This document shows positions 7,740-15,292 of a DNA stretch of 64,000 bases, in pieces. Made by a program: the position numbers and the translations under genes. This stretch comes from DASZVP01 sp035546935. Lineage in GTDB: Bacteria > Patescibacteriota > Saccharimonadia > Saccharimonadales > UBA4665. The notes beneath the pieces are model-generated. The model did not search any database and had not been told where the DNA came from. It saw only the letters and a program-made list of their open reading frames with translations. The DNA is taken from positions 310,001-374,000 of the forward strand of contig DASZVP010000002.1 of assembly GCA_035546935.1 (NCBI GenBank). The letters are read 5' to 3'. Position 1 is the stretch's first letter, and every line of letters starts with the position of its first letter.

Positions 7740-8225
7740 ATGAGTACGATTGACCAGCAGTTTGTAGAATTTGTCGTAAAATCCCTGGTAAGCAAGCCTG
7801 ATGCCGTCAAAATCGACCGCCGGGTCGATGAAAAAGGCGTGCTGCTGGAGCTGACCGTCGACCCTGAAGATCTTGGCCGGGTGATTGGTAAGCGCGGCGC
7901 CACTGCCCAGTCTCTGCGCACTCTATTACGTGCTCTGGGTACCAAAAATGAAGCCCGCTACAACTTGAAAATTGTCGATAACGGCCCAGCACCGGCCGAC
8001 CGCCCGACACATGATACTGACGCCGAGCCAGCCGCTAAGAGCAAGAAACCTACCAAGGCTGCCGACGACGCCCAGGCTACTGGCGACGAGCCGGATGTGG
8101 AAGAGCCGGCGGAACCAGAAGTGCCTGTGGCTCCTGCAGAGCCTGAAGAGGAAACCGAAGAAACCAGCGATCGCCTGGCCAAAGCCCGCGCCGAACTGGC
8201 CGACCTCGACGACCTCGACATTTAG
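7740..8225 (+). CDS. khpA: KH-domain RNA-binding protein (KhpA/YlqC-like)
   Basis: 161 residues from ATG 7740, chosen over the upstream in-frame 7695 start because AGAGGAG lies just before it. Residues 1-80 form the single KH domain of the COG1837 family: 'FVEFVVKSLVSKPDAVKI' then 'VDPEDLGRVIGKRGATAQSLRTLLRAL', with the GXXG loop as GKRG. The family binds RNA broadly and sits between rpsP and trmD in many bacteria, as here. The last 75 residues are Glu/Ala/Pro-rich and acidic, unlike the usual ~76-residue protein, echoing the S16 tail next door. Confidence 0.93.
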   Translation: MSTIDQQFVEFVVKSLVSKPDAVKIDRRVDEKGVLLELTVDPEDLGRVIGKRGATAQSLRTLLRALGTKNEARYNLKIVDNGPAPADRPTHDTDAEPAAKSKKPTKAADDAQATGDEPDVEEPAEPEVPVAPAEPEEETEETSDRLAKARAELADLDDLDI

Positions 8226-8254
8226 TTGCGCCCGCTGCGGCCCTATCGTATAAT
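8226..8254 (+). promoter_or_regulatory. Promoter of the candidate small RNA
   Basis: TTGCGC (8226-8231), 17 nt, TATAAT (8249-8254). It begins right after the khpA stop codon. The predicted start, about 8260-8262, is where the first hairpin begins. Confidence 0.55.
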
Positions 8255-8259
8255 CAAGC

Positions 8260-8374
8260 CTAGTCTAAAAAGACTAGTTCTTTCTAAAACCAACATTTAA
8301 AAGCTCCCTGCGAGCATCTTCACCTAAAAGATGAGAGCTTTATGTGTCAAAACGAGCCCTTAGGGGCTCTTTTT
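8260..8374 (+). ncRNA. Candidate small structured RNA
   Basis: A roughly 115-nt unit without a convincing ORF. It has a consensus-like promoter (TTGCGC-17-TATAAT). Hairpin 1 is CTAGTCT (8260-8266) with AGACTAG (8271-8277). A two-part stem follows: AAAGCTC (8300-8306) with GAGCTTT (8335-8341), enclosing CATCTT (8315-8320) with AAGATG (8328-8333). It ends in a textbook terminator, GAGCCC-TTAG-GGGCTC then TTTTT (8354-8374). I do not recognise it as SRP, 6S, tmRNA or RNase P RNA. It could be an independent small RNA, or a leader if polymerase reads past the terminator into 8412-trmD. Confidence 0.6.
8354..8374 (+). terminator. Intrinsic terminator
   Basis: A six-pair GC-rich stem (8354-8359 with 8364-8369), a TTAG loop and five T residues. 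It ends the candidate small RNA and any readthrough from khpA. Confidence 0.85.
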
Positions 8375-8411
8375 GGTTATAAGAAACATCGGCTTATGTC
8401 ATAATAAGCAT

Positions 8412-8723
8412 ATGAGCAAGGTGTTACCGGTTTTTCAAGAAGCAAGCTTTGAGTTTGGAGATTTAAAAGTCCCACCACATGTTGAGGCTTATCCGATCGT
8501 ACCTAATTATATTGGTCTTTATTCGGTTTTTGGTGCTGTCGATGGGGTGCGTCCCTACCCGCTGGCTGTGGATGTACGAAGCGAAAAATTAGCCCGCAAG
8601 CTAGCCGATGCCCGGGCCCGTCAACAGGAGGCGACCATATACCTTTATGGTTATAGTGATGACGTAATCATTTATCACCCCGCAGGCGACACTGAACGAA
8701 CCTACATTGGGCGCAGTGAGTAG
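8412..8723 (+). CDS. Hypothetical protein upstream of trmD
   Basis: 103 residues from ATG 8412. An extended -10 (TGTCATAAT, hexamer 8400-8405) ends 6 nt before this ATG and there is no Shine-Dalgarno, so the mRNA is probably leaderless; the longer in-frame start at 8373 lies inside the terminator and is rejected. I recognise no family. It has no membrane segment, is mixed alpha/beta, and has a basic helix 'VRSEKLARKLADARARQQEA'. It abuts trmD with no gap, which suggests cotranscription and perhaps translational coupling. Confidence 0.65.
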   Translation: MSKVLPVFQEASFEFGDLKVPPHVEAYPIVPNYIGLYSVFGAVDGVRPYPLAVDVRSEKLARKLADARARQQEATIYLYGYSDDVIIYHPAGDTERTYIGRSE

Positions 8724-9377
8724 ATGAAAATTCAAATAATCACGCTGTTTCCCGAGGTTTTTGAGCCTTATTTGAACGCCAGCATGCTCTGGAAGGCCAA
8801 AGACCGCGGCGCGGTCGAATATGAGTTTGTTAACCTGCGAGAGTTTGGTCTGGGCCCGCGCAAAGCTGTTGATGATACGCCATACGGCGGTGGCGACGGC
8901 ATGCTATTGCGCGTCGACACGCTGGTAGCGGCCATTGAAGCGGCCAAGACGAAGAGCCCCGATGCCCGCGTTTTGCTGCCCACGCCACGTGGCCAGCTCT
9001 ACAAGCAGTCTGACGCCAAGCGGCTGGCAGCAGCCGACCAGGACCTGATTATCATTTGTCCCCGTTACGAGGGCTACGATGAGCGCGTTACCGAATGGGT
9101 GGACGAGCAATTTTGCCTTGGCAACTTCGTCTTAACAGGTGGCGAACTGCCAGCTATGGTGCTGATCGACAGCGTGGTCCGGCTGCTGCCAGGCGTACTG
9201 GGGGGCGAAAACAGCGCCGAAATTGAATCGTTCCAAGTCGACGACGAGAACATTGAGTTCCCGCAGTACACGCGGCCGGAAGAGTTTCGTGGTCGCAAGG
9301 TGCCGGATGTGCTGCTGAGTGGCCATCACGGCGAGATTGAAAAGTGGCGGAAATCTCACAGCCGGCGCTCAGAGTAG
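8724..9377 (+). CDS. trmD: tRNA (guanine37-N1)-methyltransferase
   Basis: TrmD uses S-adenosylmethionine to methylate G37 next to the anticodon, preventing +1 frameshifting. The 217-residue protein shows the trefoil-knot SPOUT signatures: 'ITLFPEVFEPYLNASML' at the N-terminus, 'DDTPYGGGDGMLLRVD' (residues 52-67), 'CPRYEGYDERV' and the SAM-binding 'FVLTGGELPAMVLIDSVVRLLPGVLG'. It is slightly shorter than the usual ~245 residues at the C-terminus. It starts immediately after the small hypothetical gene. Confidence 0.97.
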   Translation: MKIQIITLFPEVFEPYLNASMLWKAKDRGAVEYEFVNLREFGLGPRKAVDDTPYGGGDGMLLRVDTLVAAIEAAKTKSPDARVLLPTPRGQLYKQSDAKRLAAADQDLIIICPRYEGYDERVTEWVDEQFCLGNFVLTGGELPAMVLIDSVVRLLPGVLGGENSAEIESFQVDDENIEFPQYTRPEEFRGRKVPDVLLSGHHGEIEKWRKSHSRRSE

Positions 9378-9380
9378 TTG

Positions 9381-9386
9381 TATAAT
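9381..9386 (+). promoter_or_regulatory. -10 box of sodN
   Basis: A perfect TATAAT, 23 nt before the sodN start, leaving a short leader with an ACGGAGGG Shine-Dalgarno. I see no good -35. The gene can therefore be expressed apart from trmD. Confidence 0.5.
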
Positions 9387-9409
9387 ATAAGTTACTAACG
9401 GAGGGTTCT

Positions 9410-9793
9410 ATGAAGTTGTTTTCTATCAAGCCTGTTTACGCCCACTGCGACCTGCCGTGCGGTGTTTACGATCCGGCCCAAGCCCAGATCGAGGCCAAAA
9501 GTATTAAAGCTATCATGGAGAAGTACGATGGGTTGGACGAGCACAACAAGGTGCGCGCCGTGATCATTAAAGAAGAACGCGCCGAGCTTGTAAAACACCA
9601 CTTGCTAGTTTTGTGGGCCGACTATTTTAAACCTGAACATCTGGAGAAATATCCTGATTTGCATGATAAGTTTTGGAAGGCCATCAAGCAGGCCAGCGAG
9701 TGCAAGCACCATCTCGAGCCAGAAGAGGGGCAGAAGTTGCTAGATCAGATCGACGAAATTGCCGAGATTTTCTGGGCTACCAAGAAAAGTTAA
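9410..9793 (+). CDS. sodN: Nickel superoxide dismutase
   Basis: The Ni-hook motif HCXXPCGXY is perfect: 'HCDLPCGVYDPAQA' starts at residue 12. His, both Cys and the N-terminal amine of mature NiSOD bind nickel and dismutate superoxide. An 11-residue leader (MKLFSIKPVYA) precedes His12 and has to be removed before the amine can bind metal. The rest is the four-helix bundle of the family, 127 residues in all. A strong ACGGAGGG Shine-Dalgarno is present. The next gene encodes the matching protease, so the pair should suffice to make active enzyme. Confidence 0.96.
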   Translation: MKLFSIKPVYAHCDLPCGVYDPAQAQIEAKSIKAIMEKYDGLDEHNKVRAVIIKEERAELVKHHLLVLWADYFKPEHLEKYPDLHDKFWKAIKQASECKHHLEPEEGQKLLDQIDEIAEIFWATKKS

Positions 9794-9821
9794 CATGTTA
9801 AGTATTAAGAACGGAGGTTTC

Positions 9822-10112
9822 ATGAAACGTCCAATCTTGTTACGACGAGTAGTAGGCATCAGCATGGCGCCAAAGCTGCGGCCAGGCCAGTTAATTATGG
9901 CTACGCCTTTGTTCCGGCACCTGCACCCAGGCCAGGTCATAATTTTCCGCAAGAATAACCGCGAACAAATTAAGCGCATCGAGCAAGTCGATGATGACCG
10001 GGTGTTCGTTATCGGCGACAACCTGGGGGCCAGCACTGACAGCCGCGATTTCGGTTGGCTAAAACGCGACGAAGTTGTGGCCCGGGTCTTTCGACCGAAT
10101 TTAGCTAAGTAA
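9822..10112 (+). CDS. sodX: NiSOD maturation protease (S26 family, SodX-like)
   Basis: 96 residues from ATG 9822, preceded by ACGGAGG. It is a minimal signal-peptidase-type Ser/Lys protease: 'GISMAPKLRPGQLI' supplies Ser14, 'REQIKRI' supplies Lys51, and 'VFVIGDNLGASTDSRDFGWL' is the conserved C-terminal box. There is no membrane anchor, so it acts in the cytoplasm, as expected for clipping the short NiSOD leader. Position directly after sodN is the classic arrangement. Its stop abuts that of the convergent efflux pump gene. Confidence 0.9.
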   Translation: MKRPILLRRVVGISMAPKLRPGQLIMATPLFRHLHPGQVIIFRKNNREQIKRIEQVDDDRVFVIGDNLGASTDSRDFGWLKRDEVVARVFRPNLAK

Positions 10113-11663
10113 CTAGATGCCGTGTGTTTCTAGGCCTTCGCCAGCCGCTTCCTCGCGGGCTGAGCCGCGCAAGGGAGCTTCTTTCAGCAGTAAGGCAATC
10201 AATAGCGCGACAACGGCAAATGGAATGCCAATCAAAAAGACGTCGTGAAAAGATTCCGCAAAGGCATTGAGAACTGTGTGCTGAACTTGAGCCGGCAGGT
10301 GCGCCAGACTGGCGGCACTAGATTTAAGGCCGTCAGCAGCTTTTGCTCCAGCTGGACCAGGCAAAACCTGGGTAATATGAGCCACTAAACGGTTGGTTAA
10401 AATAGCGCCAAAAACGGCAGCGCCCAGGGCGCTACCAATAGTTCGGAAGAAAACCACCGATGATGTTGCGGTGCCCAGATCTCTGCGGTCCACGGCATTC
10501 TGAACGGCCAGCGTCAGTACCGGCATAACTTGACCGATACCCATACCGAGGACCACCATCCATATACCGAGCTCGACGCGGCTGGTGGTGGCAGTGATGT
10601 GGCTGAACAGCCAGAAAGCTACGCTTACAAAAACGGTACCTAAAATAGGAAAGAAGCGGTAGCGGCCAATTTTGGATATGATACGACCAGATGTCAGCGA
10701 GGCCGACATTAAGCCTACAATAAGTGGCAGCAGCATCAGGCCAGATTTAGTCGCGGAATCGCCGCGGACAATTTGCTGGTACTGCGGCAGGAAAATCAAC
10801 GCGCCAAACATCACAATACCAATTACCAGACTGAGCAGCGTGGTGACACGGAAGATGTCGTTTTTAAAGAGGCGCAGCGGCAGAATTGGCTCGGCCGCAT
10901 TTTGCTCGCGCCAAATAAAGAGCAGAGCTGAAACGGCTGCGGCAGCAAACAGGCCGATGATTTCTGATGAAGCCCACGGATAGGTAACACCGCCCCAGAC
11001 GGTGGCCAGCAACAGAGTCACGACGCTAATTGCCATCAGGACGGCGCCCAGGTAGTCAACTTTGTGCTCGGTGCGATGCACCGGCAGGTGCAGGCGAGCG
11101 GCAATGGCGCTCAAAGCCAGGGCGCCAACCGGCAGGTTAATGTAAAAGATCCAGCGCCAGCCGGCAACACCGAGGATGGAATTGGCGTCGGCAAAGAAGC
11201 CGCCGAGCAAGGGGCCGATCACGCTGGAGGTAGCAAAAACGGCGCCAAAATAGCCTTGATATCGGCCACGCTGCCGCGGCGGTACGATATCGCCAATAAT
11301 GGCAAAGACCAGCGTCATCAAACCGCCGGCACCAATGCCTTGCAGGCCGCGGAAAATAATCAGCTGGTTCATGCTGTGCGCCAAACCACACAGGGCGGAG
11401 CCGATCAAAAACAGCACAATCGCTGACTGAAAGATTTTCTTGCGGCCGAACATGTCGGAAATTTTGCCGTACAACGGCGTTGCGACAGCGCTAGTTAACA
11501 GATAAGCAGTGGCCACCCAGGAGTATTTGCTGAGGCCTTGTAGGTCGCTGGCGATTCGCGGCAAGGCGGTCGAAACAATGGTCTGGTCCAGCGCGGCCAG
11601 CAGCATGGCCAGCATCAAGGCACTAATAATAATCATAATCTCACTGTGGCTGCGTTCTTGCAT
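10113..11663 (-). CDS. MFS multidrug efflux transporter (DHA2/EmrB type)
   Basis: 516 residues from ATG 11663, which has AAAGGAGAG 4 nt upstream; the longer 11708 start is not used. About 14 hydrophobic segments. Signatures: 'LDQTIVSTALPRIASDL' in TM1 (the DHA2 motif), 'SWVATAYLLTSAVATPLYGKISDMFGRKK' carrying motif A, 'GLQGIGAGGLM' and 'VIGPLLGGFF' (motif C). Members export cationic drugs or other small compounds by proton antiport. The substrate cannot be inferred. A TTTACT-17-TATGCT promoter and a short TTACT...AGTAA inverted repeat lie upstream, but no regulator gene is adjacent. Confidence 0.92.
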   Translation of the reverse strand: MQERSHSEIMIIISALMLAMLLAALDQTIVSTALPRIASDLQGLSKYSWVATAYLLTSAVATPLYGKISDMFGRKKIFQSAIVLFLIGSALCGLAHSMNQLIIFRGLQGIGAGGLMTLVFAIIGDIVPPRQRGRYQGYFGAVFATSSVIGPLLGGFFADANSILGVAGWRWIFYINLPVGALALSAIAARLHLPVHRTEHKVDYLGAVLMAISVVTLLLATVWGGVTYPWASSEIIGLFAAAAVSALLFIWREQNAAEPILPLRLFKNDIFRVTTLLSLVIGIVMFGALIFLPQYQQIVRGDSATKSGLMLLPLIVGLMSASLTSGRIISKIGRYRFFPILGTVFVSVAFWLFSHITATTSRVELGIWMVVLGMGIGQVMPVLTLAVQNAVDRRDLGTATSSVVFFRTIGSALGAAVFGAILTNRLVAHITQVLPGPAGAKAADGLKSSAASLAHLPAQVQHTVLNAFAESFHDVFLIGIPFAVVALLIALLLKEAPLRGSAREEAAGEGLETHGI

Positions 11664-11751
11664 TAACTCTCCTTTATGTTTGATAGTCGGCCGGCTGGCT
11701 GCCAGCATGTTCGGCCATTAGCATAAATGATTACTCTTTATAAGTAAACAT

Positions 11752-12165
11752 TTAATAGTGAAAATCGGTGTACCAGTCGCTACCCTGACTGTCGCTGCCG
11801 CTAACGTGCAGTTTCCCGTGTTTGCCGTTGGTATGTGTACTGGAGTTTTGCAAATACTTGCCCGAAGAATTACCTGCCTGGGCGGCACTGTCATTGCTGC
11901 TCTCAGGCAATGGGACAGTCGAAGCGCCCGACTGGGGCTGCAAGTCCGAGTCCTTGATTTGCTGCATGCCCTGGCTGGTATCGTTTTGATGCTTATTAGT
12001 ACTTAGATTGGGCTGGTGATCCACCCGGTACTGGATATAGCCAGCGCAATAAGCGGCAATAATCAACAGAGGGAGGAATATTAAAAGTAGCTGCCGCTGC
12101 AGCGCAACTTTACGTGCGTTGACTGGAACGTCAAAAGAGTAAACTCCCGCCTCCTTTTTTGGCAT
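11752..12165 (-). CDS. Hypothetical single-pass membrane protein
   Basis: 137 residues from ATG 12165; a TATAAT box ends 9 nt before it. A basic N-terminus (MPKKEAGVYSFDVPVNARK) is followed by one hydrophobic segment at about residues 24-44 and a Ser/Asn/Gln/His-rich, low-complexity outer domain. No known domain. The topology suggests an N-in, C-out protein facing the cell exterior. It is divergent from the surface protein block. Confidence 0.6.
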   Translation of the reverse strand: MPKKEAGVYSFDVPVNARKVALQRQLLLIFLPLLIIAAYCAGYIQYRVDHQPNLSTNKHQNDTSQGMQQIKDSDLQPQSGASTVPLPESSNDSAAQAGNSSGKYLQNSSTHTNGKHGKLHVSGSDSQGSDWYTDFHY

Positions 12166-12227
12166 AACGACGTTATTATAGCACCGTGACACAAGCTCGG
12201 CACTGTGGGATTTAGTACAATCAAGCT

Positions 12228-12824
12228 ATGAATGAGCGTCGAGTTGGCCATTTGAGCGCCCTGGCAATGGGGGCGATTTTGCTATTGCTGGTTTGGCAGT
12301 GGTTTTTACAGCCTGCCATTGGTCACCAAGAAAAAGTGAGCTTGCCGATGCATGCTAAAACTGCCGCCCATCCTGCCACCAGCCAGGCGCCAGCCAGCGA
12401 CCTGGACAACAGTTACTTCAGCTTAGCTCTGCCGGCAGGCTTTGTGCCGCAGAGCAGCCAAAGCCCTAGCGCAGGACTGCTATACAGCCAGACTATTATT
12501 AAGCCAGGCGCCGGCGGCAGCTTGATTATAAGTATTGGCATCAGCAACTTGCCGGCTGGCGGGCTAAAAGAGAGCTCGTCATACCGGTTGCGGGCTCAAC
12601 AGACGCAAACTTACAAGCTAACCGAGCAGACAATTAATGGAGCTAACGTCACCGTTGCCGCCCGCAATGATGGCGCTGGCGGTGAGGTGGTGGCTTTTTT
12701 GCCGCATGGCAGCTACCTCGCCACAATCGGAATTACGAGCGGTGTTCAGGCTGTGGGCGGTGGTGATACGGCCGGCAATCAAGCGGTTTTGTCGCAGCTA
12801 CTGCAGCTGTGGCAGTGGCGCTGA
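12228..12824 (+). CDS. Hypothetical exported protein
   Basis: 198 residues. TACAAT (12216-12221) ends 6 nt before the ATG, with no Shine-Dalgarno: probably leaderless. An N-terminal hydrophobic segment (residues 10-26, 'LSALAMGAILLLLVWQW') is an uncleaved anchor or signal. The rest is Ala/Gly/Ser-rich and appears all-beta, with 'YFSLALPAGFVP', 'GSLIISIGISNLP', 'TINGANVTVAARND' and 'GSYLATIGITSG', resembling PsbP-like/lipid-binding exported beta proteins found in this kind of genome. Function unknown. It heads the surface protein block. Confidence 0.6.
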   Translation: MNERRVGHLSALAMGAILLLLVWQWFLQPAIGHQEKVSLPMHAKTAAHPATSQAPASDLDNSYFSLALPAGFVPQSSQSPSAGLLYSQTIIKPGAGGSLIISIGISNLPAGGLKESSSYRLRAQQTQTYKLTEQTINGANVTVAARNDGAGGEVVAFLPHGSYLATIGITSGVQAVGGGDTAGNQAVLSQLLQLWQWR

Positions 12825-12850
12825 TCAACCCAAAATGCTACTGTTAAGAC

Positions 12851-13921
12851 ATGAATCATGGCTTGTGGCGAGGGACTCTCTTGGCAGTTGGCACGCTATT
12901 TGCGGCTCTGCCCGCTACCAGCACCTACAAGCTGAACAGTTATGGTTTTGGCAGTGGCGGTACAGCGAACTCCGGCACGGCAACCTACTCTTTAGAGGGG
13001 CAGGCCGGTGATCTAAACGGCACCCCAAACAGTACAGCGACCTATAGCGTCAAATCCGGTTTTGTTCAAACACAGCAAGCGCATGTACCGACAGTTTCCT
13101 TGAGTACAGACGGCGGCTTGGACTACAACAAATTGCGCCTCACACTGTCTCCAGACAGTCACGACCCGAGCGATGCTAAATATCTGGTGGCTGTTACCAC
13201 GACTAGCACTTCAAACATGGACTCAGCAAGCGGCATCAAATATGTGCAATCGGACGGTACTCTTAGCAGTAGTTTAAGTCTAAGTGATTATCAAACGGCT
13301 GCGACGTGGGCCAGCAATAATTACATTATTGGCTTAACGCCCAGCACAACTTACTACGTGGCGGCGCGTTCTACCCAAGGCAAGTTCACCGAATCGGCTT
13401 ACGGGCCAGTGGTCAATCTGGCGACTGTGGCGCCGAGCATTACTTTTGGTTTAAGTACCAGCAATCAGTCAACGCCGCCATTCAGCATTGATTTGGGAAC
13501 GCTACAAGCCGGCTCCATTAACAGCAGCAGCCAAACCATCAACACTTCATTAACCACCAACGCCGCCAGCGGTGCCAATGTTTACGTTGGCGGCAAAAAT
13601 GGCGGGCTGCTTAGCGCCAGCACGGGCTATAAGATTAATGCTGTGAGCAGCGATCTTGCTAGCGTCAACGAAGGTTTTGGCGCCCAAAACACTAGCTTAA
13701 CGCAAACCAGCGGCGGCCCGTTAAGCGTTGTCAGCCCCTTTAATGGCAGCAGCAACATCGTTGGTTTGATCTCGACAACGCTGCAAAGCTTATACACCAG
13801 CACGGCACCAGTCAGTGGCGGCACCGGCACGCTCAATCTGAAGGCTAAAGCCGCCAGCAAAGATGTGGCCGCCAGCGATTATCAGGAAATTTTGACTTTT
13901 GTGGCCGCAGGTAATTTCTAG
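12851..13921 (+). CDS. Secreted surface protein with Fn3-like domain
   Basis: 356 residues. A short signal-like N-terminus ('LWRGTLLAVGTLFAALPATS') leads into a Gly/Thr/Ser-rich repeat region. Residues 80-195 look like a fibronectin type III domain, ending 'YIIGLTPSTTYYVAARST...YGPVVNLAT'. The C-terminal domain starts 'PSITFGLSTSNQSTPPFSIDLG' and closes with 'DYQEILTFVAAGNF'. This closing motif recurs at the ends of the next two proteins, so the three share a terminal domain. Likely an adhesin or surface-layer component. Confidence 0.65.
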   Translation: MNHGLWRGTLLAVGTLFAALPATSTYKLNSYGFGSGGTANSGTATYSLEGQAGDLNGTPNSTATYSVKSGFVQTQQAHVPTVSLSTDGGLDYNKLRLTLSPDSHDPSDAKYLVAVTTTSTSNMDSASGIKYVQSDGTLSSSLSLSDYQTAATWASNNYIIGLTPSTTYYVAARSTQGKFTESAYGPVVNLATVAPSITFGLSTSNQSTPPFSIDLGTLQAGSINSSSQTINTSLTTNAASGANVYVGGKNGGLLSASTGYKINAVSSDLASVNEGFGAQNTSLTQTSGGPLSVVSPFNGSSNIVGLISTTLQSLYTSTAPVSGGTGTLNLKAKAASKDVAASDYQEILTFVAAGNF

Positions 13922-13928
13922 CCAAAAG

Positions 13929-13937
13929 TTATCCACA
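13929..13937 (+). other. Isolated DnaA-box-like sequence
   Basis: TTATCCACA matches the DnaA box consensus exactly. It is alone, without clustered boxes or an AT-rich unwinding element, so it does not mark an origin. It lies between two surface protein genes and may be chance. Confidence 0.2.
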
Positions 13938-13947
13938 AAAATAAGTT

Positions 13948-13975
13948 ATTGACTTTTTAATAACATTCTTTAACA
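13948..13975 (+). promoter_or_regulatory. Promoter of the first tandem surface protein
   Basis: TTGACT, 16 nt and TAACAT. The paralogous gene at 15293 has TTGACT, 16 nt, TACCAT followed by the same ATAAG, so the two genes kept a common promoter after duplication. Confidence 0.45.
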
Positions 13976-14019
13976 TAAGGGGTATACACCTTTAAAAACG
14001 TGTGAGAACGGAAAAAAAT

Positions 14020-15087
14020 ATGTGGAAAAACAAACGGTTTTTGGCGGTTGCCGCTATCTTGGGAACGAGTCTATTTATGCCGGCTTTAGCTGGTGCAACT
14101 TCATTGAACCAGGCTGGTCTGCGACTTGGTCGTTTACTGGTTAGTGCCGGTTCCGGTGGCGCTGGCGATGGTAACGATTTATTGGTAACGGTTAAGTTTC
14201 ATACTAACCCCACCAGTGTGGCCAAACTTAAACTTACCTTCGATTCGAACTTTACATTGACAGACGGCACACCAACGCCAACGACTACGGACTTTCCTGA
14301 TACGCCGGCTAGCATCACCGCTCTGCCGGGCACCCTGGCTTCTACCGTTACTGATTCATCGCACACCATTCTGGTGACCGGTATAACTTCAGCCAGCCTG
14401 GACAACAGTACGTTGTTCGGCTTTAACATACCTGCCGGCTCGATAACTAATCCGTCGAGCGCTGGACAATATTCAATAGATGTCGAAAGTGAAGATTCCG
14501 GCGGTGCCGCCATAGACAGCACCACAGTTCCGGTGAGTATTGTCGATGGTTCGGCTGAGTACGATCAAGTTACTGTTAACGCCTCAGTGGCACCAAATTT
14601 CAGCTTCTCTCTGGGCGCTAATTCCGACACCGTGCCGACGGCTGACCCATCGGCTCCTCAGACTTCATCTGGTGTGAATATGTTAATTAGCACCAACTCG
14701 CCTCTAGGATACACTGCCTACGTAAGGTCGGCTAACGGCGGCTTGCTATCTTCATCTGCTAGCCATACCATCGCCACAGGCACGTTTGACGGCTCTCCTG
14801 ACTCCTTGGGCAACGGTGTGACAGATTATACTTTTGTGCCCAGCAGCGGCTCGCTCTGCACTACCAGCTGTAGCGGTTCTGTTGCCTACGATGGTGAATA
14901 CAACGTCGCCGACGGTACTCATGGCGGCGCCTTTAATGGCACTAATTTTGCCTCCTTCGTTGCCCGCAGTGGTTACAGCGGTGGTGACAACTTCACCCTG
15001 AAAGAACGCGTCCGCGTTGACGCCACAGTTCCGTACGCTAACGATTACTCTGACATCCTGACTATCGTCGCGGCCGGCAACTTCTAG
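14020..15087 (+). CDS. Secreted surface protein, tandem paralogue 1
   Basis: 355 residues from ATG 14020 (an in-frame GTG at 14002 is less likely). Signal peptide 'KNKRFLAVAAILGTSLFMPALAGA' with a probable cleavage after AGA. The mature N-terminus 'TSLNQAGLRLGRLLVSAGSG' is closely mirrored in the next gene. The middle is a beta-sandwich-type region with 'LLVTVKFHTNPTSVAKLKLTF'. A second domain begins 'VTVNASVAPNFSFSLGANSDTV' and the end is 'DYSDILTIVAAGNF'. No known catalytic motif; two Cys pairs occur near 'CTTSC'. Probably a self-assembling surface or adhesion protein. Confidence 0.75.
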   Translation: MWKNKRFLAVAAILGTSLFMPALAGATSLNQAGLRLGRLLVSAGSGGAGDGNDLLVTVKFHTNPTSVAKLKLTFDSNFTLTDGTPTPTTTDFPDTPASITALPGTLASTVTDSSHTILVTGITSASLDNSTLFGFNIPAGSITNPSSAGQYSIDVESEDSGGAAIDSTTVPVSIVDGSAEYDQVTVNASVAPNFSFSLGANSDTVPTADPSAPQTSSGVNMLISTNSPLGYTAYVRSANGGLLSSSASHTIATGTFDGSPDSLGNGVTDYTFVPSSGSLCTTSCSGSVAYDGEYNVADGTHGGAFNGTNFASFVARSGYSGGDNFTLKERVRVDATVPYANDYSDILTIVAAGNF

Positions 15088-15292
15088 CCCAACCACAAAC
15101 AGCGGTACATCTTGGGCGAAATCTTTGCGTTGCTCGCTGCGCCGTACGAGCCGTACGTCTCCGCTGTGCTACTCCCATTTCATGGCAAGCTGCACTCCCT
15201 ATTTGTGGCTGGCGGGCAACAGGGGTTGACTTTGGTGACCAATAAGTTACCATAAGCGTAGCTAGTCAAAAACAAACATTAGCTAAAAACCC
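15088..15292 (+). other. Intergenic region between tandem paralogues
   Basis: The segment contains no convincing gene. It has GC-rich inverted motifs around 15130-15175 (two CCGTACG copies) and, at its right end, the TTGACT-16-TACCAT promoter for the 15293 gene. No terminator with a T tract is visible. Confidence 0.4.

Noticed and set aside
13929..13937. Replication origin
   Set aside because: A single DnaA box without a cluster, without dnaA/dnaN nearby and without an unwinding element.
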